Positions 1 to 12,035 of a DNA stretch of 64,000 nucleotides are shown here, piece after piece. Source of the stretch: Combretum micranthum (taxonomy: Eukaryota > Streptophyta > Magnoliopsida > Myrtales > Combretaceae); NCBI GenBank assembly GCA_024138025.1, contig JAMXBD010000111.1, positions 434,001-498,000 on the forward strand, written 5' to 3'. The translations under genes and the position numbers were made by a program. The stretch's first letter is position 1. Each line of letters starts with the position of its first letter. The notes beneath the pieces are model-generated. The model was not told the DNA's origin. It saw only the letters and a list, made by a program, of their open reading frames with translations, and ran no database searches.

Positions 1-688
1 AATGGCCATAATTTAGGCTATATCAAGCTTTATGAAACACCTAGAGGAGATAATAGGCCAAGTAATGGCTGTACTCAACAAGGAAATGCGATCTGAGGGG
101 ATAACGACCTCGATTACACCCGTAATGAATAAGGCATTTATCATATGGTACTTGTTACGAAATTTTTGAAGTCTTAGATCCTCTACCTTTGTACCAAACT
201 CTTAGATGTTTGTAAAACCATGCCAATACTAGTCTATGAGCACTATATTAAACATTATGAAGATTTCTTGCACTTATATGTTCATTTCACAAGTATATGT
301 AACAACCTACTCAACCTAAAAACATAATCTCATCATTTATGCTTATTAAACTCTATTATTACCCTAATCATTCAAGTTCTACTTATTGATTACCAACAAC
401 ATCCTTACACCTATCATATCACCATAACTTCATATTTCATTTCATCAAACACCTAGGATACATACATTTATTTGCATCTCTAACTCAATATGTATATATA
501 TATATATATATAATAGCATGCCCTTAATTCATTTAAAACACCTAAGTTCTACTTCTATCTAACATTAACTTTAATCAAAATCATGACTAAACAAAACAAA
601 CAAGAAATCGACTTTACTTACTTTTATGGCTATTTAAACCAATCAAAATTTTCTTCCAAGTCCCTGGTTTAATTCTTATTCCCACGTA
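1..688. other. AT-rich non-coding sequence, outer flank of a solo LTR
   Basis: No gene is visible. The stretch is pyrimidine-rich and AT-rich and holds a (TA)n microsatellite near 492-512. Removing the insertion between the two ttcct duplications joins this stretch to the sequence that starts at 8226, so the two were once continuous. The style (long runs of catt/ctta) resembles the interior of the long LTR at 51411-54404, so it may itself be old LTR sequence; that is a weak inference. Confidence 0.4.
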
Positions 689-1552
689 TTCCTTGTCACG
701 CCTCGAAGGGTACCCTAAACGTGGCAGTCCGCCGCACATAATATTAAAGCTAATGAATGACAACCTTAGTCACGCAGGAGCTTCGATATCACGTACCAGG
801 CGTGCTTCCAAGATAGTAGGAGACTCAAAGGGATATTACGTTTAAGCTGATAATAAAAGCATATAAGAACTTATATAGATAAACATGTAATATTCATTAG
901 AATACAAAAATTCTCTTTACAACTTCTTAGGGGCATTCCCCGTTCTAATAGCCTTGTTCAACTAAGCCATCTTCAAAATGTACATAATTATAACATAAGT
1001 CTACTATAGAGATTTTTCTTAGAAATCTACATCCAAAACTAAATATATAAACTTCCTTCCAAAAACTCCTAGTAGTTTTGGCTCATACCTGACAAAGGGG
1101 GCTCCTTGGTGCCAACTACAAGTAATAGTACTGTAACAAAAAACTATAGGGGTATAAGCAAAACTAGCTTAGTGAGATAACTACTATCTACAAAACATTT
1201 CCATAAAATACATAAGTATTTAGATAATCATATGAGAATGCATCAATCACATGAGCAAACAAAATACACACGATTAACCGGAAACCATGTGTAGCATGGA
1301 TTTTACGCCCTCCATGTGGGGGGTTAGGTGCTTACTGGCCCATATGACCATCAATAATTGCAGACTTACCGACTCCTACTTACCCTGTAGACTTTCCGGC
1401 TCTTACTTGCTCATGTAGACTTTTCGACTCCTACTAGCCACCACTACAACTCCTCGTTTCCCCACACGAAGAATAGTAGCGAAAAATGTTACTCACAAAT
1501 ATGATATGCATTAATTATTTTCAATATAGGGTTATTTCATTATTGTCGGGTT

Positions 1553-4500
1553 TGTAAGCCCCTAGATTTTTCGATAATATTAGCAAACCCTAAGAACCGG
1601 AAGTTGAAATGAAACCCTAAAATTAACCTAGATATATGATTAGTCTAGTGAAGCTAGATCCGGCAACCCCGTGTTCTTAAACCCTAGAAAACGAAATTGA
1701 AATAATTGTGGAATATGGTTCGTAATAATATAGGGAAGCCTAAAAATATCAGATTCGAATTTTTCTAGTGTCCTTCGGATCCGATCGGGATCAGTTTTCA
1801 AAAACCGTGCCCCGGAGCACCGGATAGCAAAAATATTCCGACAACACCAATAGATTCGTAAAAATATAAGGTTTTCAAAAATATCAGTTTTAGAATTTTT
1901 CGGTATCTAAAAATAACAGATATAGGCCTTTTACGCGTATTTTCTTTACTACCGGTATTTTAATTGTCTAGTCTACTATTCATAGTACTTTTCTACTATT
2001 CATTACTATTCACCTATCTCTACTTTTTCTTACACTCTACCATACCTACATCTTACAATTTACCTTCCCCATACAACTTTAATCACATCACCTTACACAT
2101 TACTTTTTTAATACAAAACAAACAAAAATAATTTTTCCTCCCCTCTAAACTCAAAACCGGCGCCCCTTGTCTCCTCTTCCATCCAATTTTATTTCTTTCA
2201 TTTAATTTTAATCACAAATTTCCACTCCAAAAATCTATAAATACCCCCTTCCTCTTCCATTCTTTCACACAACAAAAATTCATACTAAAACTCTCCCAAA
2301 ATCACTCCACAAAATTCCTCTCCCAACATCTCTCAAGTCTCTTCTTTTCTTTAGAAAACCAAGTCCCACATAATACAACAACCCATTCTTTTCTTCTTCA
2401 ACCACACATAAACTTTAGGTAAAAGTTTTCATATTCTCTCCATGTTCATATAACTTAACATGAGTTTAGTGTATGTTTCTTAGACTCATTGAGTTAAAGA
2501 AGCAACAATTTATTCATGTTTTGTTTTTGTTCATGTTCTCTTTCTTTATGTTACTATTATGTTGATATTGTTATTATTGTTTCTAATCTTATTTAAGTAT
2601 TATGTATATATATTTATTTAGAGCATATAAGCTCACTTGTTATTTATTTATTTTCAAGTCTTGCAATTTATTTATTTACTTGTTTTATGCAATATTAAGA
2701 CTAGTCTTTCTAGTCTTAGACTTGTCCATATCAAGTCAAAACAATTTTATTTCTTTGCTTTTCTTTTCTTTGAGGACTAGTCTATTCTTAGTCCCGGGAT
2801 ACCTTGATGAAGCTAAGGTTCCCAATACTTGACTTTACTTTTATGCTCTTATTTTTATTTATGTGCTTTTATTTTATAATATTCTCATTCATGAATATGT
2901 TGTTATTGTCTCAATCATAATAGAAATGAGTTTTCTTAAATAAGAATAAGAACTCTTTTTAAATATAATTTTGTCACATAAGAAGTTTTTTCCTTAAAGT
3001 TTGAAATTTATCTTAAACAAATATTCTTCTAAAGTTAGATAAGCTAGCTCAAGTTTTAGTAATAATATGTGGTTTTCACCAAGAAATACATAAAGTAAAG
3101 TTATTATAAATTCTCTTTTCAAAGAAATAAGAAGTTTCTTTAGACCTAAACAAAGGATTTCTTAAATTCAATTGTCAAAGTTTTCCACCAACACTAAAGT
3201 CTAAGATAAGTTTTTCAAAATTTACTTATAAGATGATTTCTTTTAAAAGTGGATATAACCATGAAGTATTTAGAAAGATTATGTTTTCCAAAACATTAGA
3301 AATAAGGTAGTAGAAATTTGAAAGAGATTAAATCTACTTTTATTTAAGAAATGGAGTTAAAAGAAAGAGATGCTTACTTTAGTAAAATAAGAAATTTTCT
3401 TAACAAAACTAATTTCTTTACAAAAATTAAGCTTATCTCACTTTCAAAACATATTGTACTACTAGAACATTGTTGAGACAACACACTAAATTCATGCTTA
3501 TGGTTTGAGTATATATGTGTATTCAAGGGATTTTTCAACCATACAATATATCTATACTTTTGTACAAAAGCCCTTGAGTGAAGAAAGGTTTGAAAACTCT
3601 AGTTTTGAAGTTTGGAAAATTCGTATCAAATCTGTACGCTACTATTCCGAGACCAAATAACTTCTTTTGATGAAAATAACCTTAGAAATAGATAGATCTT
3701 TTCGAGTAGGTAGAAATCGGTATATAATATGCGAAATTCCGAGTTAAAATGAGCAAGTTATGGCCATTTTAAGTTGGATTTCCATTCCATACGATTTTTA
3801 CGAATTCTTTAAGATAGAAGTATAGAACTTGAATAGATCTTGGATGAAATACTCATGTTGGGTATTTCTTTTGTTTAGGTGTCGAGGATCACGATCTTGT
3901 CTTCCCCGAGGATTACTTCGACTCCTAGAGCGCTATGGACGAGTGAGTTTCCTTTACGCTTATGTATTCGCGCATGTGCTTGTAGAATAGAGCACTAGAT
4001 GTAGGAAAAGATAAAATTGATATGCATGTGGGATATTATGGGAATTATGTATGTGATTCATTGTGTGCGATCAATGAACGATAAGTATATCGGAACCCGA
4101 TTTGTGATTGATATAAATGTTTCCATGTATGTATTGTTATGTGTGCAAATATTGTTTGATCGCTTTAAATGATTTAATGCCATATTGAAATCCCCATATA
4201 ATAAATTGCTCATGCATATCACTTAGAATATCATTTCGAAGTTTTGCTACTACTCCTCAGCGTGGGACCGGAAAGGTAAGCTGCCTAGCTACATCTTGAG
4301 GGTTAGGACGTGGGAATACACCTCAAGGTGTAGCCGAGCCGGATCGATCGCTTTGGGCATGGAAGGCCGGGGACTAGTAGTACGGTTCGTTGGAACCCCA
4401 AGACGCGCGCAAACTTAAAGGAGGTTGTTCGGGACCCAGTTCAAAGCATTCCCTAACCACCGATGGAGGGGTAAATCCATCAAACATACGAAACCGGATA

Positions 4501-5039
4501 GTCGTATGTAATGTTTGATCATATGGTTGTTGCATTCATATGCTTGATTAATAAACTTGTTTGATTGTTGTTATGAGTACTATTGCGTAAGGAATATCTC
4601 ACTAAGCTAGTCATGCTTATACTCCTATAGACTTTTGATATTGCAGGATTATTTTTGCACCCGAGACCACCTTGATTTCCCGGGTAGAATCCTTATTTTG
4701 AGAAGCTTTTGGAGGCAATCTATTTTGAAGTTATAGAGTAGATTTCTTCTAAAATCTTCTAGCTTTAGTTATGTTATTTTAGAACCATGTTATTATGAAT
4801 TATCGGGGGAATGCCCCTTAGAAGCTGTAAGACTTTTATTTCAATGAAATATATTAAGTGTTATTTTGCATGTTCCGCTGCCAATGTCTTAAAATGCATT
4901 ACTCCACCGGTCTCCCTTTGTTGTGAATGTACGCCTTGTACCGATATGGAAGCTTTCGAGTGACTGAGGTAGTCATTCTTAAGTTTCAGTATTGTGTACG
5001 GCGGGCTGTCACGTTTAGGGTACCCGCTGGGACGTGACA
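1553..5039 (+). mobile_element. Solo LTR (long-LTR family 1) nested in the 694-8220 LTR
   Basis: The LTR starts TGTAAGCCCC and ends GACGTGACA, about 3.49 kb. The 5-bp repeat gggtt sits at 1548-1552 and 5040-5044, giving a perfect target duplication. Its TATA box is at 2235-2244, followed by a pyrimidine-rich leader typical of an LTR transcription start. It lies in the opposite direction to the LTR it entered, so its last 850 bases and the host LTR piece at 694-1552 form a diverged inverted repeat. Short open frames inside (for example 2602-2832) look like chance frames in AT-rich DNA. It is younger than the LTR that hosts it. Confidence 0.9.
2235..2244 (+). promoter_or_regulatory. LTR TATA box
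   Basis: CTATAAATAC is followed after about 25-35 bases by a CA/CT-rich leader. The same TATA/leader arrangement occurs in the sister LTRs: minus strand 7507-7514, plus strand 13641-13648, minus strand 63511-63518. The position matches the U3/R boundary of an LTR. Confidence 0.6.
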
Positions 5040-5264
5040 GGGTTCAAGTTAAAGGTGATTAAAACAATATTCATCATATCATTATAAGAAAACATAAATT
5101 ATTCATCAATTCCTCTTTCGATATTCTTAGCTTTTATTCAATCAATCATGAATCCAAATCACACAACATTTGTTCACTTATCTTTTTCCTTATTTTCTAG
5201 TGCTACTACCTACAAGCATAAACAAGGAAATGTAACTAGTAAGGGATTAACTCATTCCATGACG

Positions 5265-6432
5265 ATCGCTCCTAGTCGAAGTGATCTTCCAGGAAGGCGA
5301 TATCAGTTCTTCTTCACCTAAACAAGATGAAATACCCAAAATGAATCTTTCATAGAATTTCTACTTTGAAGGTTCTAAATCTATCTTGAATTCACGGTAA
5401 AATCGGATTGAAAGAAATTTTAACTTAAAACGGCATAACTTGCTCATTTTAACTTGGAATTTTGCATATTATATGTCGTTTTCTACCTAGTCGAAAAGAT
5501 CTATTCATTTCTAAGGTTATTTTTACTATAAAAGGTCTTTTGGGCCTCGGATTAGAAGGGTACAGATTTAATACGAAAATTTCATCCTTGAAAAACAAGA
5601 ATTTATATTCTTTCCTTTACTAAGGCTTGTTTAAGTAAAACTCAAATATGTATATTTTTTAAATGAATTCTTTTTGTATATAAATCTACTCATAATTTAT
5701 GCATGAAGTTATAGGTGTTGTCTTGTTTAATTTATCTCCTTAAAACAACATTTTCTAGTGTTTTGGAAATTTGATTTGTTAGATTTTTGCTTTATGTGGG
5801 TGAAGTAACATATAAAATTTTTGAATTATCAAAATTTAATTTATCAAAATCGCTCCTAGTCGAAGTGATCTTCCAAGAAGGCAATATCGGTTCCTTCTTC
5901 ACCTAAACAAGATGAAATACCCAAAATGAATCTTTCATAGAATTTCTACTTTGAAGATTCTAAATCTATCTTGAATTCGCGGTAAAATCGGATTGAAAGA
6001 AATTTCAACTTAAAACAGCCATAACTTGCTCATTTTAACTCGGAATTTTGCATATTATATGTCATTTTCTACCTATTCAAAAAGATCTATTCATTTCTAA
6101 GGTTACTTTTACTATAAAAGGTTTTTGGGTCTCGGATTAGAAGGTATAGATTTAATACAAAAATTTCATCCTTGAAAAGTAAGAAGTTATAATCTTTCCT
6201 TTACTAAGGCTTGTTTAAGTAAAACTCAAATATGTATATTTTTTAACAGAATTCCTTTTGTATATAAATCTACTCATAATTTATGCATGAAGCTATAGGT
6301 GTTGTCTTGTTTAATTTATCTCCTCAAAACAACATTTTCTAGTGTTTTGGAAATTTGGATTTGTTAGATTTTTGCTTTATGTGGGTGAAGTAACATATAA
6401 AATTTTTGAATTATCAAAATCTAATATACTAT
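5265..6432. repeat. 584-bp tandem duplication inside an LTR
   Basis: A unit starting atcgctcctagtcgaag at 5265 begins again at 5849, an offset of 584 bases, and the second copy continues to about 6432. The copies are nearly identical, differing by scattered substitutions and small indels, so the duplication is younger than the LTR that carries it. It falls in the 3' half of the minus-strand LTR. Confidence 0.85.
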
Positions 6433-7196
6433 ATTTTGATTCTTTAGTTTATCAAAAGTGAGTTGAAAATATAGTTTGGTCTCTTGAAGTTATCTACTAA
6501 ATTTAATTCTAGGATTTGAAAAATAGAGTTTCCAAAAGTTTTAGTAGTACTTGATGAATTTATTCTTTAAAAATTCATTTTCATTTTCCTTGTAAATTGA
6601 TTTTCTTGAAAACTTATTTAGCTTTTGTTTTAGAAAGTTGATAAAAATAGTACCAAGTCATATTTATATATCAAGACTTCTTTTGTTATTTGAAAAGGAG
6701 ATATCTTTAGACTTTAAAAAAGCTTCATTTACTAATGGTTTGAAATTTCATGATGAGTTTTCATGAGCTTTCAAAAGAGATTTGTTTAAAAATATTTTTC
6801 TAAGTGTTTGGAAAAACTTTGATCAAATCCTATTCTTTTATCAAAAAAAGATTCATTTTTTATTTGGACAACAACTTATTAGCCATGCATGAATATGATT
6901 ATGTAGCTTATTAAAGCTAAAAATATCATAAGATAAGATAATAAAGAACATAAGAAATAAATAAGCATAATAGTAATTGTCAAGTATTGGAAGCCTTAGC
7001 TTTTCAAGGCTTTCCAAGACTAAGAAAAGACTAGTCTAAAAAAAAAAAAAGAAAATTGTTTTGACTTGATAAGGACAAGTGTAAGACTAGAAAGACTAGT
7101 CTTAAAACAAATTGAAAGTAAATAAATTACAAGGTAAATAAATAGATTGCAAGGAAAGTAAATAAATTGCAATAACAAAGGAGCTTATATGCTCTA

Positions 7197-7200
<4 letters not shown>

Positions 7201-7229
<29 letters not shown>
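7201..7229. repeat. (TA)n microsatellite
   Basis: An uninterrupted TA dinucleotide run lies within the minus-strand LTR, in the transcribed leader region. Confidence 0.9.
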
Positions 7230-7506
7230 ACTACATAGATATATTTAGTTATATAAATGAAAACAACATAAAGGAAAATAGTTTCATGAACAAAAACAAA
7301 GTATGAACATATTGTTACTTTCTCAACCTTCATGGTTTTAGAAAACACACACTATGCTCATATTAAGTAAATGAACATAAAGAAAGCTTTAAACTATTAC
7401 CTATAAAAGAAGTAGAAACTAGAGAAAACTTGAGAGAGCTTATGGAGATATTTTGAGAGAGTAATTTTAGTGTATGGAAGGTGTGAAGGAAATGAGGAAG
7501 AGGGGG

Positions 7507-7514
7507 TATTTATA
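7507..7514 (-). promoter_or_regulatory. LTR TATA box (minus strand)
   Basis: Reads TATAAATA on the minus strand, followed by TACCCCCTCTTCC and a CT-rich leader closely matching the one after the TATA box at 2235. It is the presumed promoter of the 694-8220 LTR. Confidence 0.55.
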
Positions 7515-8225
7515 GGAAAAAGTGGATGATAAATTATGTTAATTAAATAAATAAAAAGTAAAACAATTTGAGAGGAAATGGGAAAGGGCTGGCACAAATT
7601 GAGTGAAAGAGAGAGAGAGAAAATTTTTTTTTTGTATTTTTATTAATGAAAAGTAAGATATGAGATATGTGAAGATTTATTGAAAATGAAAATTATAAAA
7701 AAATAGATGTATGGTTGTAAGAGTAGGTTGTAAGAAAAAGTAGAGATAGATAAATAGTGTATAATAGTATTGAATAGTATAATGTAAAGTAAAATGTAAA
7801 ATAGACATAACAAATAAAGTATCGGTAGTAAGAAAATATGCATATTAGTGCGATATCTGATATTTTTAGTTACCGAAAAATTATAAAACTGATATTTTTG
7901 AAAACCTTATTTTTTTACGAGTCTAACGGTATATTCGGAATATTTTTACTATTCTGAGCCCCGGACATGCTATTTGAAATCTGTATCCAATTGGGCTTAA
8001 AACGAATCGCGGTTTAACTAATCTGATATTTTTAAGCTTTCTCATAATATTACGAACTATTCTACATACTAATCTCTCACTTACTCACTTAGGGTTATGA
8101 ACACGGGATTGCCGGACTTGAACTGTTGCGTCTAACTAGGGTTTTGTTGACTTTAGATTTCCAATTGACCTTCTAATTAGGGTTTAAGCTTAACCGATCG
8201 TAAAACTTTGGGGGTTTACATTCCT

Positions 8226-10160
8226 TAAGTTAATTTTTTACTTAAGATCTTGTGGAGGTAAAGTTTAAAGATAAATTTGAGCTTATTAAGGTTGAGAAGA
8301 CGATCAAGATGAAGAGAGAAAGAGAAATGGAATTGGGCCTGTTTTAGATTGATATTTTTACTACCCCTTTTGACTTTTAAGATATCTATAGAAGCCATTA
8401 GAAGATAAGAGAACATGAGCTTTGGGCTGTGGATGAGTATGGGCTTAGGTTTATTAACTGAATTAGAATCGGGCTTAGTTTAAAGGCTCCAAAAATCTGC
8501 TATAGCTCGGTCTTGGTTTGTGTTGAGTTTATTTTTGAAAAGAAAACTCAAGTCCCACATACACAAAATAAACAAGCAATATAAATTCTACATCATACTA
8601 ACACATTGAATTCTATCCAACTAAACATTTAACAAAATTTCATTACTTAATTAAATTAACACGTATATGTATACATATATATATATATATATTGAAACTA
8701 ACTGTATGAAAGTTAGGCTATTTCATATACATTCTCAATGTTAATAACAAATGTTATGACACACTCATCACTTATCAATTTTTCCATTTGTAATTGTGTA
8801 AATTATCATATAAATTAAATGATCTTTGATATGTAATGTTATATTGTCATAACTCAAAGGATTATAACTTTTTTGAATCAATAATTATGTAAATTATAAT
8901 ATATATATATATATTATATATTTATAATATTTGGATCAATAATTGTTAAATTATAATAATTTTTTAATCTAACAGGACATACTTTTGGAGTAATGCACAC
9001 AAAATTGAACGAAAAAATAATTATAGGGGCTGACTCTTCATTTAAGAAGACAAGTAAAAATCCACATGGGAGGGAAAAATGATTTCATTTAAAAAAGTTG
9101 GAGCCAAAACAATGAAAGGTGTTCTTTTATTATTTATATTCTCTCCTGTAGAATTGACCCCCAACTCTCTCTCTCTCTCTCTCTCTCACTATAACACATA
9201 GCCCATATCATAGTAAATTGACAAGCTCTTTACTCTCCTTTGTCTTCTCTTTTTTTATCCTTTTATATATGAATAATATACAATTATCTCTCTCCATTCA
9301 ACACGTTTCATTCATGAATTTAATGTTTTCATTTAACTATCATAATGAAGCAACTATTACTTTTACCAGTGGAGAGGATGATGCACATGTTTAATGAACG
9401 ATGGTACACAATTTTATTATTCTCTCAACCATACATCAATTAGAGCAACAACAAAATCAAGTAAGAAAATCAAAATCACTCCATAATAGAATTAGGGTTT
9501 CACATTTTTAAAAAAATAATCTTCTGTTCCCCTAAATTGTAATTCAAGATAAAGTTTGAAACTTTTGATTAATTATGCTTTTGACAATTTTTTTTAATTG
9601 ATAAAATTGTGTGAGTTACTTATTGTTTATTTTTTTATTTAAAATTTGAAACACAATTTGTTATCTTTAGGATTATCATCATACGTTGTATAAGTGTGTT
9701 GTAATTAGAGTATGTTATATTATGAACTTTTTGTTGTTTTATATGATATTTTAAGAATTTTCATTTTTAATGTAAAAACTAAAGTATAATATTACTTTAC
9801 TAATGTATTTGCTTCTTATATGCAGGTTAGGCACGATGATTTTTGAGAGATATTATGCAAGTAGATGAAATTTACAAGTGAAGAAGATTGAAAATTTTAA
9901 GATAGTGTTTTCTTTTTCTTTTTCTTTAGGTGCGTTTGTTGAGTTCATGATAAAGGGTGTAAGACTCGTATAGTTACAGAAAAAACAGAAAAAGGATTTT
10001 GTGTGTTCTTGAAGTCACAATGGAGGAAGTTTTAATTTCACGTGTTCTTATGAGATATTGTTATCTTTTTAATTTACGCATTTTGGTTTATTAGGTAATT
10101 ATAATATATTAAATGAGATATTATAAATCTCCTTATATATATGTTTTAATTATTCGTACA
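8226..10160. other. AT-rich intergenic DNA with microsatellites
   Basis: No gene is supported. The stretch contains (AT)n near 8675-8692 and 8900-8917, a (CT)n tract at about 9165-9187, and many A/T runs. The single short frame (8225-8416, minus) has no family resemblance. The first 250 bases continue the sequence interrupted at 693. Confidence 0.5.
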
Positions 10161-10556
10161 TAATTAGAGATTTACTTAATATAGAATAAGTGAAAAGAAA
10201 ATGAACTTTTTGTGACAACTTATTAATAACCTTTGTAATAAGTTCAATTTTTTTGTATTGTTACTACACCTCAAAGTTAATGACATAAATATTTTTGTCA
10301 ATAGTAAAACAATGGGCAAAAAGAAATAGTCACAAAATATATATTTTGATAAAATTAATTTTGTCAAAGATAAGATTTCATCACCAAATTATTTTTTCAT
10401 AATATTTACTTTTATAACAAACATGGTTTCTCATTATTAATATTTTTGGAAATAATATTACCATAACAAATATTTATAACATTATTCTATTTTCTATAAA
10501 ATAAAATTTATATAGAAATTTGTCACCTTAATAAATATGTGATGGATTAATTTTTT

Positions 10557-10979
10557 CACTACAAAAAAATAATGACAAATTGATTTTAGTCAATATGAAT
10601 CATATTACAAAAGAAATTTATCTCTATTACTTTAATGACATTTTTGTTGTCACAATTCAACTTTTTATCGTTATAAAACATCTTAATTAGTCATAATATC
10701 TCAATCTATTATGACAAAAGACAGACCCATTATAAAAAAAAAATTATCAAGACAAATTATTTTGTCACTATATCATTTTTTGAGATAAAAATACCATCAT
10801 CACAATAAGCATCATCATATTATGACTAAGAACATTTTTGTCATAATATACTTATTACAACAAGCTTATTGTCTCCAGGTAAATGACAACCTCAATTTAT
10901 CATAATAAGTATTTTGTGAAAAATTTGACATTTGTAATGACAAATCCATTTTTCAAAACAAAACTTATTTCTTGTAGTG
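10557..10979. mobile_element. CACTA-type MITE (non-autonomous En/Spm-like)
   Basis: The left end is CACTACAAAAAAATAATGAC and the right end read on the other strand is CACTACAAGAAATAAG, the inverted CACTA termini of this superfamily. The interior is a series of TGACAAA/TTTGTCA motifs, as in subterminal regions of CACTA elements. Three-base flanks are ttt and att, an imperfect target duplication. There is no transposase frame. Similar gtgacaa/atgacaa motifs continue leftward to about 10170, so the real element may be larger, or a second degraded copy lies beside it. Confidence 0.72.
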
Positions 10980-11214
10980 ATTTGTCAATTAACTTTCATG
11001 GTATGCTAGTGCTTGTCCATATAGGACTTAAGGTAAGTCATCAAGGTTGGCAAGGTTGAGTTATCACCCCTGGTTAGATAACGAGGAAGTGAGATGAATA
11101 AGTATTGCTAGTTTGATTGGAATTTTTTGGTATGGATTTCTAGAGAAGAGAAGGAGAAGGTGATGGGAGTCATCTTGGATTTGATCAAGATTTGAGGGAA
11201 AATCTTCTTGAGCT

Positions 11215-11352
11215 AGAGGTAATGATGGGAATCAGGTTACTCACGTTACTGGCCCAATTACCAAAGCCAGGGCTAAAGATTGCAGTGGGATGAAGCAGAA
11301 TGAAGGAGCGGTGGAAGACCTTATAGGCCGGATAAAAGGCTGGCGGCCTTCT
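11215..11352 (+). pseudogene. C-terminal tail of a Ty3/gypsy polyprotein
   Basis: One reading frame gives a GNDGNQ stretch, then VTGPITKARAKD, and stops at 11352. The GPIT(R/K)ARAK motif is the conserved C-terminal tail that follows the integrase in many plant gypsy elements, after an acidic EGGNDE-type stretch. Upstream polyprotein domains are missing, so this is a 3' remnant. The sequence downstream (to about 11900) reads like the matching 3' LTR. Confidence 0.6.
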
Positions 11353-11900
11353 TCCTAAAGCTGGCGGCATTCAATATCAAGGTTGGTGGCGTTCACTGCA
11401 AGGCAATGGAGTTCACAGCAAGGTAGGCGACCTTGGAAGAGTTGTGACTTACACGAGTTTCTATTATCTTATTTTTATGTTAGCTACAACTTTGCCCGTT
11501 TTTTAGAAGGGTAATATAAATACCTCCTCTTGTATTGTAAGCCCTAGTTTTTGGATATTGAAATTTGCCTTTGAGATTTCTCTCAAATTTACTCTTATCA
11601 ATCTTTTGGGTTGTGGTGAGTTATTTCCGTTCTTCTCAATCTTTTAGATTGTGGCGAACAAACCACTTCATTTTGTTTGTGCGCAATATAAAATAAAAGA
11701 GAGTGTAGTTTGGATTGATTTCAGTGCATAATATTTGTTGCCAATGCCATTCATATCCTTTTCTTTCTTCATAAATCAAAAACCCGATATACAAAAATTT
11801 GTTCTGATTTCTGATTTAAGGCATCTAGTGAATCTAGGCATATCAGAAAGGCTATAAGGATTTGTAGGATTCGAAAATATATCACGTTTTTTTTTTTTTT
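11353..11900 (+). mobile_element. Probable 3' LTR remnant with GCTGGCGGC sub-repeats
   Basis: It begins after a gypsy polyprotein tail. Diverged GCTGGCGGC(C/A)TT motifs recur near 11338-11430, then a TATA-like ataaatacctcc near 11518-11529 is followed by a leader. A short sequence is duplicated (ttctcaatctttt.. near 11595 and 11635). It ends near a 14-base T run. I could not fix either LTR end, and no target duplication was found. Confidence 0.45.
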
Positions 11901-12003
11901 TAGTTTCTTGTTAATTTCTTACTTTTTATTCCATGTAAACAATATGATACATTTATAGAGATGATTTTGAGATTTCTATAAAATTTATGTTTGTTTCAAT
12001 TTT

Positions 12004-12035
12004 ACACTTGAACTCTACATGTAGAGTTCAAGTGT
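12004..12035. repeat. Perfect 32-bp palindrome
   Basis: The 16-base half starting ACACTTGAACTCTAC is followed without a spacer by its exact reverse complement, centred on ACATGT. Outer bases (ttt before, gtaaa after) extend it imperfectly. It could extrude as a cruciform or be the fused ends of a small foldback element. No adjoining gene is visible. Confidence 0.85.

Larger units (their letters stand above)
694..8220 (-). mobile_element. Solo LTR (long-LTR Ty3/gypsy family 1), interrupted by another LTR
   Basis: On the minus strand the LTR begins TGTAAACCCCC at 8220 and ends CGTGACA at 694. The 5-bp repeat ttcct flanks it exactly (689-693 and 8221-8225), as expected of integrase-made target duplications. 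No primer-binding site or coding region adjoins either end, so it is a solo LTR left by recombination. It shares its promoter region (TATA near 7507-7514), transcribed leader and 3' part with the LTRs at 1553-5039, 12884-16546 and 60755 onward. It is split by the LTR at 1553-5039, which makes its 3' part (694-1552) look detached. It also holds an internal 584-bp tandem duplication. Family assignment rests on the copy at 12884, which is followed by an initiator-Met primer site and gag. Confidence 0.88.

Noticed and set aside
2602..2832. 76-residue open frame (also 7127-7843 minus and 13234-13458 plus)
   Set aside because: Low-complexity Leu/Phe/Tyr/Ile-rich translations of AT-rich LTR leader sequence; not conserved among sister LTRs.
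694..5039. A 4.3-kb element with terminal inverted repeats of about 850 bp (foldback transposon)
   Set aside because: The left arm is the 3' part of the outer minus-strand LTR and the right arm is the 3' part of the inner plus-strand LTR. The gggtt and ttcct duplications explain all boundaries without a foldback element.
5040..5052. gggttcaagtt after the LTR end, resembling the leader before a Met-tRNA primer site
   Set aside because: The first five bases are the target duplication matching 1548-1552, and the sequence that follows continues the outer LTR. No TGGTATCAGAGC is present.
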